Assembly: GCA_022823365.1 (NCBI GenBank)
Contig: JAJDXG010000029.1
Location: 1 to 64,000 of the forward strand
Direction: 5' to 3'
DNA from: Gemmatimonadota bacterium
Lineage (GTDB): Bacteria; Gemmatimonadota; Gemmatimonadetes; Longimicrobiales; Gaopeijiaceae
DNA length: 64,000 bases
Shown here: positions 25,069 through 34,409 of the stretch, in pieces
How the letters are laid out: every line of letters begins with the position of its first letter
Position numbering within the stretch: position 1 is the stretch's first letter
Notes under the pieces: model-generated
Database searches by the model: none
What the model saw: only the letters and a program-made list of their open reading frames with translations
What the model was told of the DNA's origin: nothing
Position numbers and translations under genes: made by a program

Positions 25069-26178
25069 ATGATGGCGAAGATGCACTCCCCTCCGCGGCG
25101 GCAACAGTCCGGCGAACGCATCCCGGGTCCGGCCTTGGTCACGGGCGCCAACGGCTACGTCGCGTCGTGGTTGGTCAGGCGACTCCTCGAACGCGGCTTC
25201 GACGTCCGCGCCACCGTCCGCGATCCCGCGGATCCCCGCAAGACGGAGCACCTGCTGGCGATGGCCGGAGAGCTGCCCGGCACGCTGTCGCTCTTCCGGG
25301 CGGATCTGATGGAGCGCGGCGGGTTCGACCGGGCCATGGCGGGATGCGCCCTCGTCTTCCACACCGCCTCGCCCGTCGTCGTGCGCGGCGTCGAAGATCC
25401 GGTGCGCCAGCTCATCGAGCCCGCGACCCGGGGCACCCGGAGCGTGCTGGAGGCGGCCAACCGGACCCCGTCGGTGCGGCGCGTCGTCCTCACCTCCAGC
25501 GTCTCGGCCATCTACGGAGACACGGCGGACCTCGGGCGCATCGAGGCGGACCGCTTCGACGAGAGCCACTGGAACGAGACCAGCAACGAACGCCATCTGC
25601 CGTACTCGTACGCCAAGACCGAGGCCGAGCGCCTGGCCTGGCGCATCGCCGGGAAGCAGGACCGATGGGACCTGGTCGCCGTCAATCCCGGGCTGGTGCT
25701 CGGGCCCTCCCTCGACCCGCACTCGAGCCCGGAGAGCGTCCAGCTCATGCGCGAACTTGGCGACGGCAGCCTGCGCCTGGGCGTGGCCCACGTCGAATTC
25801 GGGATCGTGGACGTGCGCGACGTCGCCGAGGGCCACCTGCGCGCGGGGCTGATCCCGGCAGCGAGCGGGCGCCACATCCTGGTCAGCGAGACGATGGGCC
25901 TCCCGGAAGTCGTCCGGGTCCTGCGGAGCCACTTCGGGAGCGGCTTTCCCTTCCCGCGATTCACCGCTCCCAGGCTGCTGGCCACGCTGTTCTCGCCTCT
26001 GCTGGGGGTCCCGCGGAAGCTGGTCTGGCGCAACGCGGGGTATCCTCTGCGCTTCGACAACGCGTACGCGAAGTCGGATCTGGGGATGAGCTTCCGGCCG
26101 GCCGCGGAGTCCATCGTGGATCACTTCCAGCAGTTGCTGGATGATGGGTTGGTGGAGGAGCCGGGGCGGGGGCGGTGA
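25069..26178 (+). CDS. NAD(P)-dependent epimerase/reductase (extended SDR)
   Basis: 369 residues, extended short-chain dehydrogenase of the dihydroflavonol-4-reductase/cinnamoyl-CoA reductase group. The nucleotide-binding TGANGYVAS starts at residue 25, the catalytic Ser lies in VVLTSSVSAIYG, and YxxxK is in YSYAKTEAE. The likely reaction is NAD(P)H-dependent reduction of a ketone or aldehyde; the substrate is unknown. Two in-frame ATGs at 25069 and 25072 are possible starts. It is divergent from the oxidoreductase with only 53 nt between starts, so the two may share a promoter region. Confidence 0.9.
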   Translation: MMAKMHSPPRRQQSGERIPGPALVTGANGYVASWLVRRLLERGFDVRATVRDPADPRKTEHLLAMAGELPGTLSLFRADLMERGGFDRAMAGCALVFHTASPVVVRGVEDPVRQLIEPATRGTRSVLEAANRTPSVRRVVLTSSVSAIYGDTADLGRIEADRFDESHWNETSNERHLPYSYAKTEAERLAWRIAGKQDRWDLVAVNPGLVLGPSLDPHSSPESVQLMRELGDGSLRLGVAHVEFGIVDVRDVAEGHLRAGLIPAASGRHILVSETMGLPEVVRVLRSHFGSGFPFPRFTAPRLLATLFSPLLGVPRKLVWRNAGYPLRFDNAYAKSDLGMSFRPAAESIVDHFQQLLDDGLVEEPGRGR

Positions 26179-26238
26179 CGGTGGCACGATCTCCGTTTTT
26201 CTTGATCGGAAACCGGTCAATTCACTCCAGAAATCCAT

Positions 26239-26261
26239 AAGCTATTTATTTGCAATAGCTT
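26239..26261. terminator. hairpin downstream of the reductase gene
   Basis: AAGCTATT and AATAGCTT pair perfectly around a 7-nt loop, followed by GTTTTCTT. This is an AT-rich hairpin with a T-rich tail 60 nt after the reductase stop. It may act as a terminator, or it may belong to the promoter region of the next gene. Confidence 0.4.
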
Positions 26262-26305
26262 GTTTTCTTGACGGGTGTTTCATCTTGTGTCTTTTCATTC
26301 ACGTC

Positions 26306-26324
26306 ATGAATGATTATCATTCAT
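26306..26324. promoter_or_regulatory. 19-bp perfect palindrome before DUF4143 ATPase
   Basis: ATGAATGAT and ATCATTCAT flank a single T, ending 3 nt before the ATG at 26328. It lies in a conspicuously AT-rich pocket (26215-26330). It is a strong operator candidate that could block ribosome or polymerase access. A longer ORF start (26310) would lie inside it. Confidence 0.55.
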
Positions 26325-26327
26325 ACT

Positions 26328-27584
26328 ATGAATAATCTTCCGCTCCCCCGCGCCGTTTCCGGCACCCTTGACAGCATGATGCGCGTCATGCCAGCCGTTG
26401 TCGTGGCGGGAGCACGCCAGACCGGAAAGAGTACGCTCGCGCGCGCCCTCGGCCAGTCGCCGCAGACGGAGCCGGTGCGAGCAGCAACCGATGGCCGCCG
26501 ATACCTGTCGCTCGACGATCTGGATGTTCTCGACCTGGCCCGCCGCGACCCCGATTCGCTGGTGAGAGGCAGCCAACCGGTGACCCTCGACGAAGTTCAG
26601 CGCGAGCCGGACCTCCTGAGCGCCGTCAAGCGGGAAATCGACCGGGAGCGGCGGCCGGGGCGTTTTCTGCTGACCGGATCCGCCAATCTGCTCCTGATGC
26701 GGAGGGTATCGGAGTCATTGGCGGGCCGCGCCAGCTACCTGACCCTCTGGCCGATGACGCGACGAGAGCAACTGGGCCTTGGCCGGTGCGGCATCTGGGA
26801 GAACCTGGTCAAGTCTCCTGACCAGGATTGGCTCGATGTCGTGGCGGACCACCCCGGCGATCCCGAGGACTGGCGGGCGCTCGCGCGGCGCGGCGGCTTC
26901 CCGGTTCCCGCCGTCCATCTCGACACTTCCGCCGAGCGGGCGATCTGGTTCGACGGGTACGTGCGGACCTATCTGGAGCGGGATCTGCAGGCGCTTTCCT
27001 CGATCGCGGCACTGCCGGACTTTCGGCGGCTCATGCGCGCGGCGGCCCTGCGCCTCGGAGCGTTGCTCAATCAGACGGAGGTGGGCCGGGACATCGGCAT
27101 CCCGCAGCCGACGGTGCACCGCTGGCTGAACCTGCTTGAGACCTCCTACCTGCTCGTGCGGATTCCCGCGTATTCGGTCAACCGCACCAAGAGGCTGATC
27201 AAGGCTCCAAAGCTCTACTGGAGCGACACGGGTCTGGCGATGCACCTCGCCCAGGAAGGCGAGCCCCGGGGCGCCCATCTGGAGAACGTCGTACTTCAGG
27301 ACCTGCTTGCATGGCGCGATTGCCGAACCACGCGCGCCGAAGTGCTGCACTGGCGCACGACCACCGGGGAGGAAGTGGACTTCGTGATCGAGGCGGAGGG
27401 ATCGGTGCTCCCCATCGAGGTCAAGGCCACCCGGCGGCCCCGCCTCCGGGACGCGGCGCACCTGCGTGCGTTCCACGCGGAGTACGGCCGAGCCGCGCGC
27501 GCCGGCCTGCTCCTGCACGGCGGCAACTCGGTCGAGTGGATCACCCCTCGGGTGCTCGCGGCGCCGTGGTGGAAGGTGGTTTGA
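26328..27584 (+). CDS. AAA ATPase with DUF4143 domain
   Basis: 418 residues. Walker A is at 28-36 (GARQTGKST), Walker B-like VTLDEVQREPD, sensor LLTGSANLLLM, then the DUF4143 part with a winged-helix stretch (TEVGRDIGIPQPTVHRWLNLLE). The C-terminal PD-(D/E)XK-like end has EVDFVIEAEG and IEVKATRRP. Members are common, often mobile, and of unsettled role; links with defence or toxin-like function have been suggested. ATG 26328 follows the palindrome. Its last 44 nt overlap a small convergent gene. The protein looks complete. Confidence 0.88.
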   Translation: MNNLPLPRAVSGTLDSMMRVMPAVVVAGARQTGKSTLARALGQSPQTEPVRAATDGRRYLSLDDLDVLDLARRDPDSLVRGSQPVTLDEVQREPDLLSAVKREIDRERRPGRFLLTGSANLLLMRRVSESLAGRASYLTLWPMTRREQLGLGRCGIWENLVKSPDQDWLDVVADHPGDPEDWRALARRGGFPVPAVHLDTSAERAIWFDGYVRTYLERDLQALSSIAALPDFRRLMRAAALRLGALLNQTEVGRDIGIPQPTVHRWLNLLETSYLLVRIPAYSVNRTKRLIKAPKLYWSDTGLAMHLAQEGEPRGAHLENVVLQDLLAWRDCRTTRAEVLHWRTTTGEEVDFVIEAEGSVLPIEVKATRRPRLRDAAHLRAFHAEYGRAARAGLLLHGGNSVEWITPRVLAAPWWKVV

Positions 27585-27783
27585 CCCCGTCTTCCTCGGG
27601 CGTAGGCGGTTCCCAGCCGAATTCATCCGCGATGCTGCGTATCGCTTCGGCGGCGGCAACACCCCGTTCCCCAGCCTTGTAGGCGCGAATCGCCTCGCGC
27701 CACAGGTGACCGCGCTCGGCCAAGTGGACCAGGAAGCTCTGGCGTTCCGGGCTGAAGCGGCCGTCGGGGGTGACTTGGCTCAA
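27541..27783 (-). CDS. small protein, third gene of AlbA/HATPase operon
   Basis: 80 residues from a TTG start that overlaps the preceding stop (TTGA). It is helical and charged (FSPERQSFLVHLAERGHLWREA). I recognise no family. Support for a real gene is the coupled overlap and the lack of any other frame with sense here, although its 3' end overlaps the convergent ATPase gene. It could be a small partner of the upstream protein. Confidence 0.4.
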   Translation of the reverse strand: MSQVTPDGRFSPERQSFLVHLAERGHLWREAIRAYKAGERGVAAAEAIRSIADEFGWEPPTPEEDGVKPPSTTAPRAPEG

Positions 27784-27971
27784 AACGGGTTTTCCGCGGC
27801 CCAGTCGACGCGGGCAGAGGCAGCCAGGTCAGCCCAACGCTCGTCCTCGGTGGAATGCTCGTGACCCGCGTTGGCGCCGGTCAGCTGCCGATCTCCGGCC
27901 CGGTCCAACAGCCGCTTCGTGAAGCAGGACTCCCTGGCATCGCGCGCTTCAAGTGAGGTTGAGGACTTCAT
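27780..27971 (-). CDS. small protein, second gene of AlbA/HATPase operon
   Basis: 63 residues, ATG overlapping the stop of the upstream gene (ATGA). Charged, with no membrane segment and a tryptophan-rich C-terminus (DERWADLAASARVDWAAENPF). No family is recognised. The tight overlaps on both sides argue that it is translated. Confidence 0.45.
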   Translation of the reverse strand: MKSSTSLEARDARESCFTKRLLDRAGDRQLTGANAGHEHSTEDERWADLAASARVDWAAENPF

Positions 27972-29227
27972 TCGGCCGCAAAGATGGTCAGCATTACTTC
28001 GGATTCGTCGAGAAGCCTGTACACCGGGCGCCTGCCGGAATGGGCCTCGCTGCGGCGAAGCAACACACGTACCCCTTCACCTCGACGGTCCATCATCGTC
28101 GCTCGGGTTGTGTTGAGCCCCGCAATATCCGTTCGTACGGGGACTTCTGCCAGCCTACTGGCGATCACATCATTGCGGGCAACCTGCCGGTACGGGAGCA
28201 TGTCCAACTCGAGTGTATTGGGCAGACCTCCGGGCGAATAGAGTTCCAGGCGATCCGAGAACATCCGTAGCCTGATCTTCGACTGGTGGATCGAGTAGTC
28301 GCGGTGGGCGACGGCGTTAACGATTGCTTCGAAGACCGAAGTCATATCGTACTGCGGACGGTCCGCGCGACCGAGTGCCTTGCTGGCGGATACCCGTTGG
28401 TTCTTCGTCACGAACCGACAGGCCTCCGCGATCTGAACATCGAGCGGTCCGGTGATGTCACGGGCGTCAAGCTGATAGTTCACCATGTCCACCGAATCTG
28501 CGACTCCTCGGCCCCGGTACGACACGGCCTGAACGTACGCATGGCGCAACCACCGCTCAGGGTTGGACGTGCAGAACAGGATCCCGGCGGTCGTCGGGCG
28601 AAGTTCTCCGGTCTCGGTGCGTGCGACCATCCCCAGCTTGTGAGCGAAAGTGGTCGGGTCGTCGTCCGTTCGCTCGGTCCGGAACCTGTCGATCAGATCC
28701 GGGCTCAAGTCCTGTAAGGATGCCGCGTCCAGGGTCTGTTCGTCGAAGCTTATGAAACCGGCACGCCGGCGCTGTTCAAACAGGCGAGCGAGTTCCTCGG
28801 GTCGCATCTGGCGCTTCGCGTCCGCTCGTCGGCGGAAGTATCCCGACGCGCTTCTGTGAACGAACGGGCTGCGCGGTACGAAGACTTGGATCACCAGTTG
28901 CTGAACACCGGTGGCGTCGGGAAGTGAAAGGTGCCGCGTCAACACGTAGAGAGGCGGGTCGACGGACTCATCGGCTACCTCCGCAATCAAGCGTTCGACC
29001 AGATGGACGCGGTCCGGCGGAATACCCACAATATCGCCGGTGTCATCGCGGACTCCGAGAACAATCTGACCTCCGCGAGAGTTGGCGAACGCGGCAAGTT
29101 CGTCCGCCAACGCGTTGCGGTCTGGCCCTTTTATTCTGCGACCCGCGAAGACGACTTCCCTGAGTGCCAAGCAGGAGTCTCCCCTTGCCTGCATTCTTGC
29201 GAGGACCTCCGCCGGTGACTCAAGCAC
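27968..29227 (-). CDS. AlbA_2 (Schlafen-like) and HATPase_c_4 protein
   Basis: 419 residues from a GTG start. The N-terminal AlbA_2 domain has LADELAAFANSRGGQIVLGVRD and IVGIPPDR. The C-terminal GHKL-like HATPase_c_4 part has FEAIVNAVAHRDYS, then SDRLELYSPGGLP, then NDVIASRL. These are annotated as ATP-binding or RecG-like regulators and occur widely in mobile and defence regions; the function is unsettled. It heads a three-gene operon with two tiny coupled genes. It looks complete and unbroken. Confidence 0.85.
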   Translation of the reverse strand: MLESPAEVLARMQARGDSCLALREVVFAGRRIKGPDRNALADELAAFANSRGGQIVLGVRDDTGDIVGIPPDRVHLVERLIAEVADESVDPPLYVLTRHLSLPDATGVQQLVIQVFVPRSPFVHRSASGYFRRRADAKRQMRPEELARLFEQRRRAGFISFDEQTLDAASLQDLSPDLIDRFRTERTDDDPTTFAHKLGMVARTETGELRPTTAGILFCTSNPERWLRHAYVQAVSYRGRGVADSVDMVNYQLDARDITGPLDVQIAEACRFVTKNQRVSASKALGRADRPQYDMTSVFEAIVNAVAHRDYSIHQSKIRLRMFSDRLELYSPGGLPNTLELDMLPYRQVARNDVIASRLAEVPVRTDIAGLNTTRATMMDRRGEGVRVLLRRSEAHSGRRPVYRLLDESEVMLTIFAAE

Positions 29228-29371
29228 GACTCGATGGGCTCAAGAGGTGCTTGTTGCAGGCCCGAAGGCCGGATGGCCACCGTCCATGACGCGGCCAACT
29301 TCGTCGCGTGTCCCCGGCCCCTTGTAGGGCGCTCGTTCCCTGCTCGACGACGACATAGTCCAACGAACCCC

Positions 29372-32300
29372 CTACCTCCCCGGCATCTCCACGGGCTCTC
29401 CCGCGTCCGGCCGCACGCCTTCCGCGTAGAGCTGGGCGTTGAGCCCGGGCACCCGCGTCTCAATCAGCGCGTTCAGCTCCGGCACCGTCTCGCCCATCAC
29501 CTCCCAGGCGTGCTCGACCTGCCACATGTGATCCTCGGTCGGGTGGACCGAGGACTGCTGGATGGCCCTGGCCACGCCCGCATTCTGGCGAGCCTCCGAG
29601 ACATCCTCCTCGATCTCCTCCAGCGCTTCGCGGATGGCTTCCAGCTCCTCCTCGATGCCCTCGGGGGGCGCGTCCGCGCCGTCGATGAGTTCCTCGGCCG
29701 CGTCCAGTTGCTCCTCCAGACGGCTGATGGCCTGGGTCGCGTCGTTGATCGGTACGGCCAGCCGGTGCAGGCTCATGAGCGCATCCTGGCGGGCCATGCG
29801 GTCGGCCATGGTCATGGGACGGCGGGGGTCGGCCTGGATCTCCACGGTCGTGGAGTAGCTCTCACCGCCGACCTCCATGCTCACCGTGTAGACGCCCGGT
29901 AGCGCGATCGGACCCTGGGGCGTGCCGCCTCCGAATGGACCGCCCCCTCCCCCGCCCTGCTGGCCATCGGCCTCGTACGGAGCGTCGAAGCGCCAGTCCC
30001 ACACGACCTCGTTTATGCCGGGGTCGCTCGGAGCCTCGAGGGTGCGCACGTGGTTGCCCTGGGCGTCGGTGATCGTCAGGGCGAAGGGTTCCGAATCTTC
30101 ATCCGAGCGCCCGGCCGCATCATCGCTCTGGTCTGCCTCCTGTCCCGCCCCTGCATCGTCGCGCCCATCCCCGTCACCGTCATCCTCCGCGTCCTGTCCC
30201 GAATCCCCATCCCCGGCCCCATCGCCGTTCCCGTTCCCCCCTTCCTCATCGTCCTCAGCCGCCATCGGCGCTTCCCATTCATCGCGCAGGTAGTACCGGA
30301 TCAGCGACCCGCGCGGAGGATTGGGAGCCTGGTATGTCGCGCCCTGGAAGGGCCAGTCGCCCCGCTCCGCCCACATGATCGTCGGGCGCGCTTGCGGGAA
30401 CACCCGGCCCGCGTCGGCGAGCATCGACTCGGAGAGATGCTCCAGCGGGGTCACGTCCGCCAGGATGTAGAACGAGCGGCCGTGGGTGCCCACCAGCAGG
30501 TCGTTGTCGCGCGGGTGCACGAGGATGTCGTCGACCGGGACCGTCGGCAGGTTGTTCTTGAGCTGGACCCACTCCCCGCCCCGGTCGACCGACACGAACA
30601 CGCCCGTCTCATTGCCCACGAAGAGCAGGTTGGGGGCGCGGTGATGCTCGGTTACGACGTTCACCGACCAGCCGTCGGGCAGCCCGTCGGTAATGCGGGA
30701 CCAGTTCTGCCCGTAATCCTCGCTCACGTACACGTAGGCCGCGTAGTCGGCGTTGCGGTGCCCGTCGAAACTTGCATAGACGCGCCCCTCCACGTGGTGC
30801 GAAGGCTCGACCCGGCTCACGTAGGTGCGCTCGGGCAGCCCGGGAATGCGGTCGGCCACGTTGGTCCAGGTCGCTCCGTCGTCCCGGCTCACCTGCAGGT
30901 TGCCGTCGTCGGTGCCCACATAGAGCAGCCCCTGCGCCAGCATCGACTCGGCGAAGCTGGTGATGTTGCCGTAGGTCGAGATGCCGTCGTTCACCGACAT
31001 CTGCGGCTCCGATCCGAGAACGCCCATGATCTCGAGCTCCTCGCGGTCGATCTGCTTCGTGAGATCCACCCCCCCGACTTCCTCCCAGGACATCCCGTAG
31101 TCCCGCGAGCGCATGAGAAAGTTGGCCCCCAGGTAGACCGTCGCCGGATCGTGGGGCGAGAGCTGGAGCGGCGAGTTCCAGTTGTAGCGGTAGGTCTTGG
31201 CGGTGTCGCCGTTCTCGCGCGGGCCGGTGATGGGCCGCATGGGAATCTTCTCGCCGGTGTTGAGGTCGTACCGGTTCATGTTCCCGTGCTGCGACTCGGC
31301 GTAGACGATGGTCGAGTCGGTGGGGTCCACGATCGCGAAGAAGCCGTCCCCGTACGCCACCTCGTACCAGTCCTGGTGGCGGATCCCGTGGAACGAGCGG
31401 GTGTTGGACGGCCCGCACCAGGCGTCGTTGTCCTGGAGCCCCCCGCACACGAAGTACGGATCGCGCATGTCGTGGCCGATGGCGTAGAACTGGCCGAGCG
31501 GCAGGTTGTCGAACATGCGCCAGTGCCCGGTGCCGTCCCAGCTCGCGGCCACGCCCCCGTCGCTCCCCAGAATGAGGTGGTCCGGGTCCGCCGGGTTGAT
31601 CCAGAGGTCGTGGTGATCGACGTGCACCTGGGTGGCGCCGTCGCTGCGGAAGGTGCGCCCGCCGTCGTCCGACACCATCAGAGGGCTCCCGAGCACGTAG
31701 ATGCGGTCCACGTTGGTCGGATCGATGCGCACGTGCGAGTAGTACATCGGGCGCGGGTTGGTGTCCGACATCTTCTCCCAGGTGTTCCCGCGGTCGAGCG
31801 AACGGAAGAGCCCGCTCCGCGACGGTCCTCCGCCCCCTCCGAAGCCCTGGCCCGGGGTCCTCGGCTGCGCCTCGATCAGCGCGTACACGATGTTCCCGTC
31901 CCCGCGGAAGACATCCACGCCGATGCGTCCCTTGTCGCCATCGGGGAGTCCCTCGGTCAGTTCCGTCCAGGTGTCGCCCCCGTCCAGGGTGCGGTAGAGC
32001 CCGCTCCCGGGGCCGCCCCCGTTGAAGCCCCAGCCGGTGCGCCGCCGCTGGTACATCCCCGCGAAAACGGTGTTCGGGTCGCTCGGGTCCATCGCCATGT
32101 CGATGGCGCCGGTGTCCTCATCGATGTAGAGGACCTTCTCCCAGCTCTCGCCCCCGTCCTGCGTCCGGAAGACCCCGCGCTCCTCGTTGGGCCCCCACAG
32201 ATCCCCGACCGCCGCGACGTACACGATATCGGGATCGCGCGGATGGATGAGGATGCGCCCGACGTGCTTGCTCCCCTCGAGCCCCATGTGCTGCCAGGTC

Positions 32301-32737
32301 CTGCCGCCGTCGACCGATTTGTACACGCCGTTGCCCCAGCCCGACGACTGCCGGTTCTGCGGCTCCCCGGTCCCGACCCAGACCAGGTTGGGGTTCGACT
32401 GGTCGAGCGTGACGGCTCCGATGGAGCTAGTGGGCTGGTCGTCGAAGACCGGCGTCCACGAGGTCCCGTGGTTCTCGGTCTTCCAGACGCCTCCCGTACC
32501 CGTGCCGACATAGAAGATCTGCGGCTTCGACTCCACCACCGCGATGTCTGCGATGCGCCCGCCCATGAGCGCGGGCCCGAGCTCGCGATACTGAAGATGC
32601 GAGATAGCCGTCTCGAGCGCGGACTGGGCGTGGACATGCCCCGATGGGAACATGGCCGTCCCCGCGGAGAGGACGGCAAGGGTGACCGCGGCGCCGAGGA
32701 CGCGGCGGATCGTGGTCGAGTTGTGCTGGGTCTTCAT
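29372..32737 (-). CDS. sortilin/VPS10-like BNR-repeat exported protein
   Basis: 1121 residues. A signal peptide (TLAVLSAGTAMFPSG) is followed by two beta-propeller regions built from BNR/Asp-box repeats such as SVDGGRTWQ, TQDGGESWE, TLDGGDTWTE, SLDRGNTWE and SEDYGQNWS. It belongs to the sortilin/VPS10-like WD40 or glycosyl-hydrolase-like secreted proteins common in Gemmatimonadota and Bacteroidota. A C-terminal FlgD-like Ig part (ITDAQGNHVRTL) follows an acidic linker. ATG 32737 was chosen because the signal peptide starts there. Ligand and activity are unknown. Confidence 0.85.
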   Translation of the reverse strand: MKTQHNSTTIRRVLGAAVTLAVLSAGTAMFPSGHVHAQSALETAISHLQYRELGPALMGGRIADIAVVESKPQIFYVGTGTGGVWKTENHGTSWTPVFDDQPTSSIGAVTLDQSNPNLVWVGTGEPQNRQSSGWGNGVYKSVDGGRTWQHMGLEGSKHVGRILIHPRDPDIVYVAAVGDLWGPNEERGVFRTQDGGESWEKVLYIDEDTGAIDMAMDPSDPNTVFAGMYQRRRTGWGFNGGGPGSGLYRTLDGGDTWTELTEGLPDGDKGRIGVDVFRGDGNIVYALIEAQPRTPGQGFGGGGGPSRSGLFRSLDRGNTWEKMSDTNPRPMYYSHVRIDPTNVDRIYVLGSPLMVSDDGGRTFRSDGATQVHVDHHDLWINPADPDHLILGSDGGVAASWDGTGHWRMFDNLPLGQFYAIGHDMRDPYFVCGGLQDNDAWCGPSNTRSFHGIRHQDWYEVAYGDGFFAIVDPTDSTIVYAESQHGNMNRYDLNTGEKIPMRPITGPRENGDTAKTYRYNWNSPLQLSPHDPATVYLGANFLMRSRDYGMSWEEVGGVDLTKQIDREELEIMGVLGSEPQMSVNDGISTYGNITSFAESMLAQGLLYVGTDDGNLQVSRDDGATWTNVADRIPGLPERTYVSRVEPSHHVEGRVYASFDGHRNADYAAYVYVSEDYGQNWSRITDGLPDGWSVNVVTEHHRAPNLLFVGNETGVFVSVDRGGEWVQLKNNLPTVPVDDILVHPRDNDLLVGTHGRSFYILADVTPLEHLSESMLADAGRVFPQARPTIMWAERGDWPFQGATYQAPNPPRGSLIRYYLRDEWEAPMAAEDDEEGGNGNGDGAGDGDSGQDAEDDGDGDGRDDAGAGQEADQSDDAAGRSDEDSEPFALTITDAQGNHVRTLEAPSDPGINEVVWDWRFDAPYEADGQQGGGGGGPFGGGTPQGPIALPGVYTVSMEVGGESYSTTVEIQADPRRPMTMADRMARQDALMSLHRLAVPINDATQAISRLEEQLDAAEELIDGADAPPEGIEEELEAIREALEEIEEDVSEARQNAGVARAIQQSSVHPTEDHMWQVEHAWEVMGETVPELNALIETRVPGLNAQLYAEGVRPDAGEPVEMPGR
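30085..30265. repeat. acidic low-complexity linker in the BNR protein
   Basis: About 60 residues made almost only of Asp, Glu, Gly, Ala, Asn, Gln and Ser (DGDGDGRDDAGAGQ style). It lies between the propeller region and the C-terminal Ig-like part, and may be a calcium-binding or flexible spacer. Confidence 0.8.
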
Positions 32738-32870
32738 GGCTGGCTTTCCGCTTTGGGAGAATCGACAACGCGCGGGCCGGCAGGGCGGCGGCATGCAACC
32801 TGCACCGGCTGGCAGCGTACTTGAATCCATACCTGCGACACCGCAGGCGAAGAGGACGGGAAAATACGGA

Positions 32871-34136
32871 ATGGTTCCCAGGAACGCGATTGCGCGGGCC
32901 ATCTGGGTGGCCTGGATGCGCGCCCGCCTGGTCGGAGAGTGGCTTCAGACCGGGGTCGCGTACCGGCCGCTCTCACCCGACTCCGTCGCCGATCCCTACC
33001 CCCTGTACCGCAGGCTGCGCGAACGCGACCCGATTCATCGCAGCATCTTCGCCAACCAGGTCGTGGTGTCCCGCTACGCTGACATCGACCGCATCCTCCG
33101 GGACCACAGGAACTTCGGCAACGACTTCAGCAAGGTGACCTCCTCGGAGGGCTCCATTGCGACACGGAAGAAGCTCACGCCGAGCATGCTCGCGCAGGAC
33201 CCGCCCGACCACACCCGCCTGCGCGCTCTCGTCAACCGGGCATTCACGCCCCGTCAGGTGGCAAGGATGGAGGAGTACATCCGCGCCACGGCGCACACAC
33301 TCCTCGACAAGGTCGGAGAAGCCCGCGAATTCGAGCTCATGAAGGCCTTCGCGGTGCCGCTTCCCACCATCGTCATCGCCAGAATGATCGGAGTCCCCGA
33401 GCGCGATCTCGAGCGCTTCAAGGTCTGGTCCGACGATCTGGCGCGCGCGCTGGAGCCGTTCCTTTCTCCGGAAGAGGAAGAGAAGGTGTATCGTGCCGCC
33501 AGGCAGTTTGCGGAGTACTTCACCGCCATCATCGAGCAGCGCCGCCGCGAGCCCCGCGACGATCTCGTCTCGCGCTTGGTCGAAGCCGAGGACGCAGGCG
33601 ACAAGCTGACCGCCGAGGAAACGAGGGTGATGCTGCGCCTTCTCCTTACGGCCGGCAACGAAACCACCACGAACCTAATCGGGAACGGAGTCCGGGCCCT
33701 CCTGCGGCACCCCGATCAGCTCGCCCTGCTGCGGGAGCGGCCCGAACTGATCCCTTCCGCGGTGGAGGAGCTCCTCCGCTACGATCCGCCGGTCCAACTG
33801 GACATGCGCGTGGCGCTCCGCGACATGGAACTCGGGGGTCTGGCCGTCAGCGAAGGTACCATGATCACGCTCCTGATCGGCTCCGCCAACCATGACCCCG
33901 AACGATTCCCCGAGCCCGATAAACTGGACATCACCCGGTCGAGCCAGCCGAACATCTCGTTCGGCCGAGGCATCCACCACTGCCTCGGTGCGCCGCTCGC
34001 CCGGCTGGAGGGACGAGTCGCGCTGGAGGTACTGCTGGAGCGAATCCCACGGCTCCGCTTCGGCACCCGCCCGCCGAAGTACCGGCCGAGCATCGTGCTG
34101 AGGGGGCTGAAGCACCTCGACGTGCGGGTGGGCTGA
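32871..34136 (+). CDS. cytochrome P450
   Basis: 421 residues, a soluble bacterial class I P450. The heme loop FGRGIHHCLGAPLARLE places the iron ligand at Cys371. The I-helix motif is LLTAGNETTTN, with Asn where His or Asp is common, and the ExxR motif is in AVEELLRYDPPVQ. It hydroxylates a small hydrophobic substrate using ferredoxin-type electron donors; neither donor nor substrate gene is next to it. ATG 32871 gives the normal length; the longer frame to 32652 overlaps the divergent gene. It shares a 133-bp intergenic region with the BNR protein gene. Confidence 0.93.
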   Translation: MVPRNAIARAIWVAWMRARLVGEWLQTGVAYRPLSPDSVADPYPLYRRLRERDPIHRSIFANQVVVSRYADIDRILRDHRNFGNDFSKVTSSEGSIATRKKLTPSMLAQDPPDHTRLRALVNRAFTPRQVARMEEYIRATAHTLLDKVGEAREFELMKAFAVPLPTIVIARMIGVPERDLERFKVWSDDLARALEPFLSPEEEEKVYRAARQFAEYFTAIIEQRRREPRDDLVSRLVEAEDAGDKLTAEETRVMLRLLLTAGNETTTNLIGNGVRALLRHPDQLALLRERPELIPSAVEELLRYDPPVQLDMRVALRDMELGGLAVSEGTMITLLIGSANHDPERFPEPDKLDITRSSQPNISFGRGIHHCLGAPLARLEGRVALEVLLERIPRLRFGTRPPKYRPSIVLRGLKHLDVRVG

Positions 34137-34204
34137 GCGGGCCAGGCTTTGGAGTAGACCGGCTGCGGGCCTGGAGTATCGTCTGTCTGACCCCTCCGTG
34201 GCGT

Positions 34205-34367
34205 GTTGCAAAACGCAAGATGCAACAATATGTTGCCTTTTCGATTTGGCAACACCCCGCAGAGGGGCGCGTACCACAAAGGGCAACAAGGCCCGTGGCA
34301 AAGGGCAACAGGCCCGTGGCGCGGAGCGGCTGCTTCTCGCTTGACTGCAACCAACCAGCGTGCAACG
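34205..34367. promoter_or_regulatory. cluster of GCAAC half-sites upstream of XRE regulator
   Basis: Within 163 bp there are about nine TTGC/GCAA-type elements. They include the perfect palindrome GCAACA-ATA-TGTTGC (34222-34236), TTGC-aaaac-GCAA (34206-34218), three GGCAACA (34248, 34282, 34304) and two TGCAAC (34346, 34361). Two of them sit in a 21-bp direct repeat (34278-34320). This density suggests binding sites for the regulator encoded just downstream. Confidence 0.55.
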
Positions 34368-34409
34368 GGCACCAACCGCCCCACCGATCACCAGCCTCCT
34401 CGCATCCGA

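Noticed and set aside
30050-32824. 924-residue open frame on the plus strand
   Set aside because: It is antisense to the BNR-repeat gene, rich in Arg/Val/His as expected for a GC-rich shadow, and has no domain signature.
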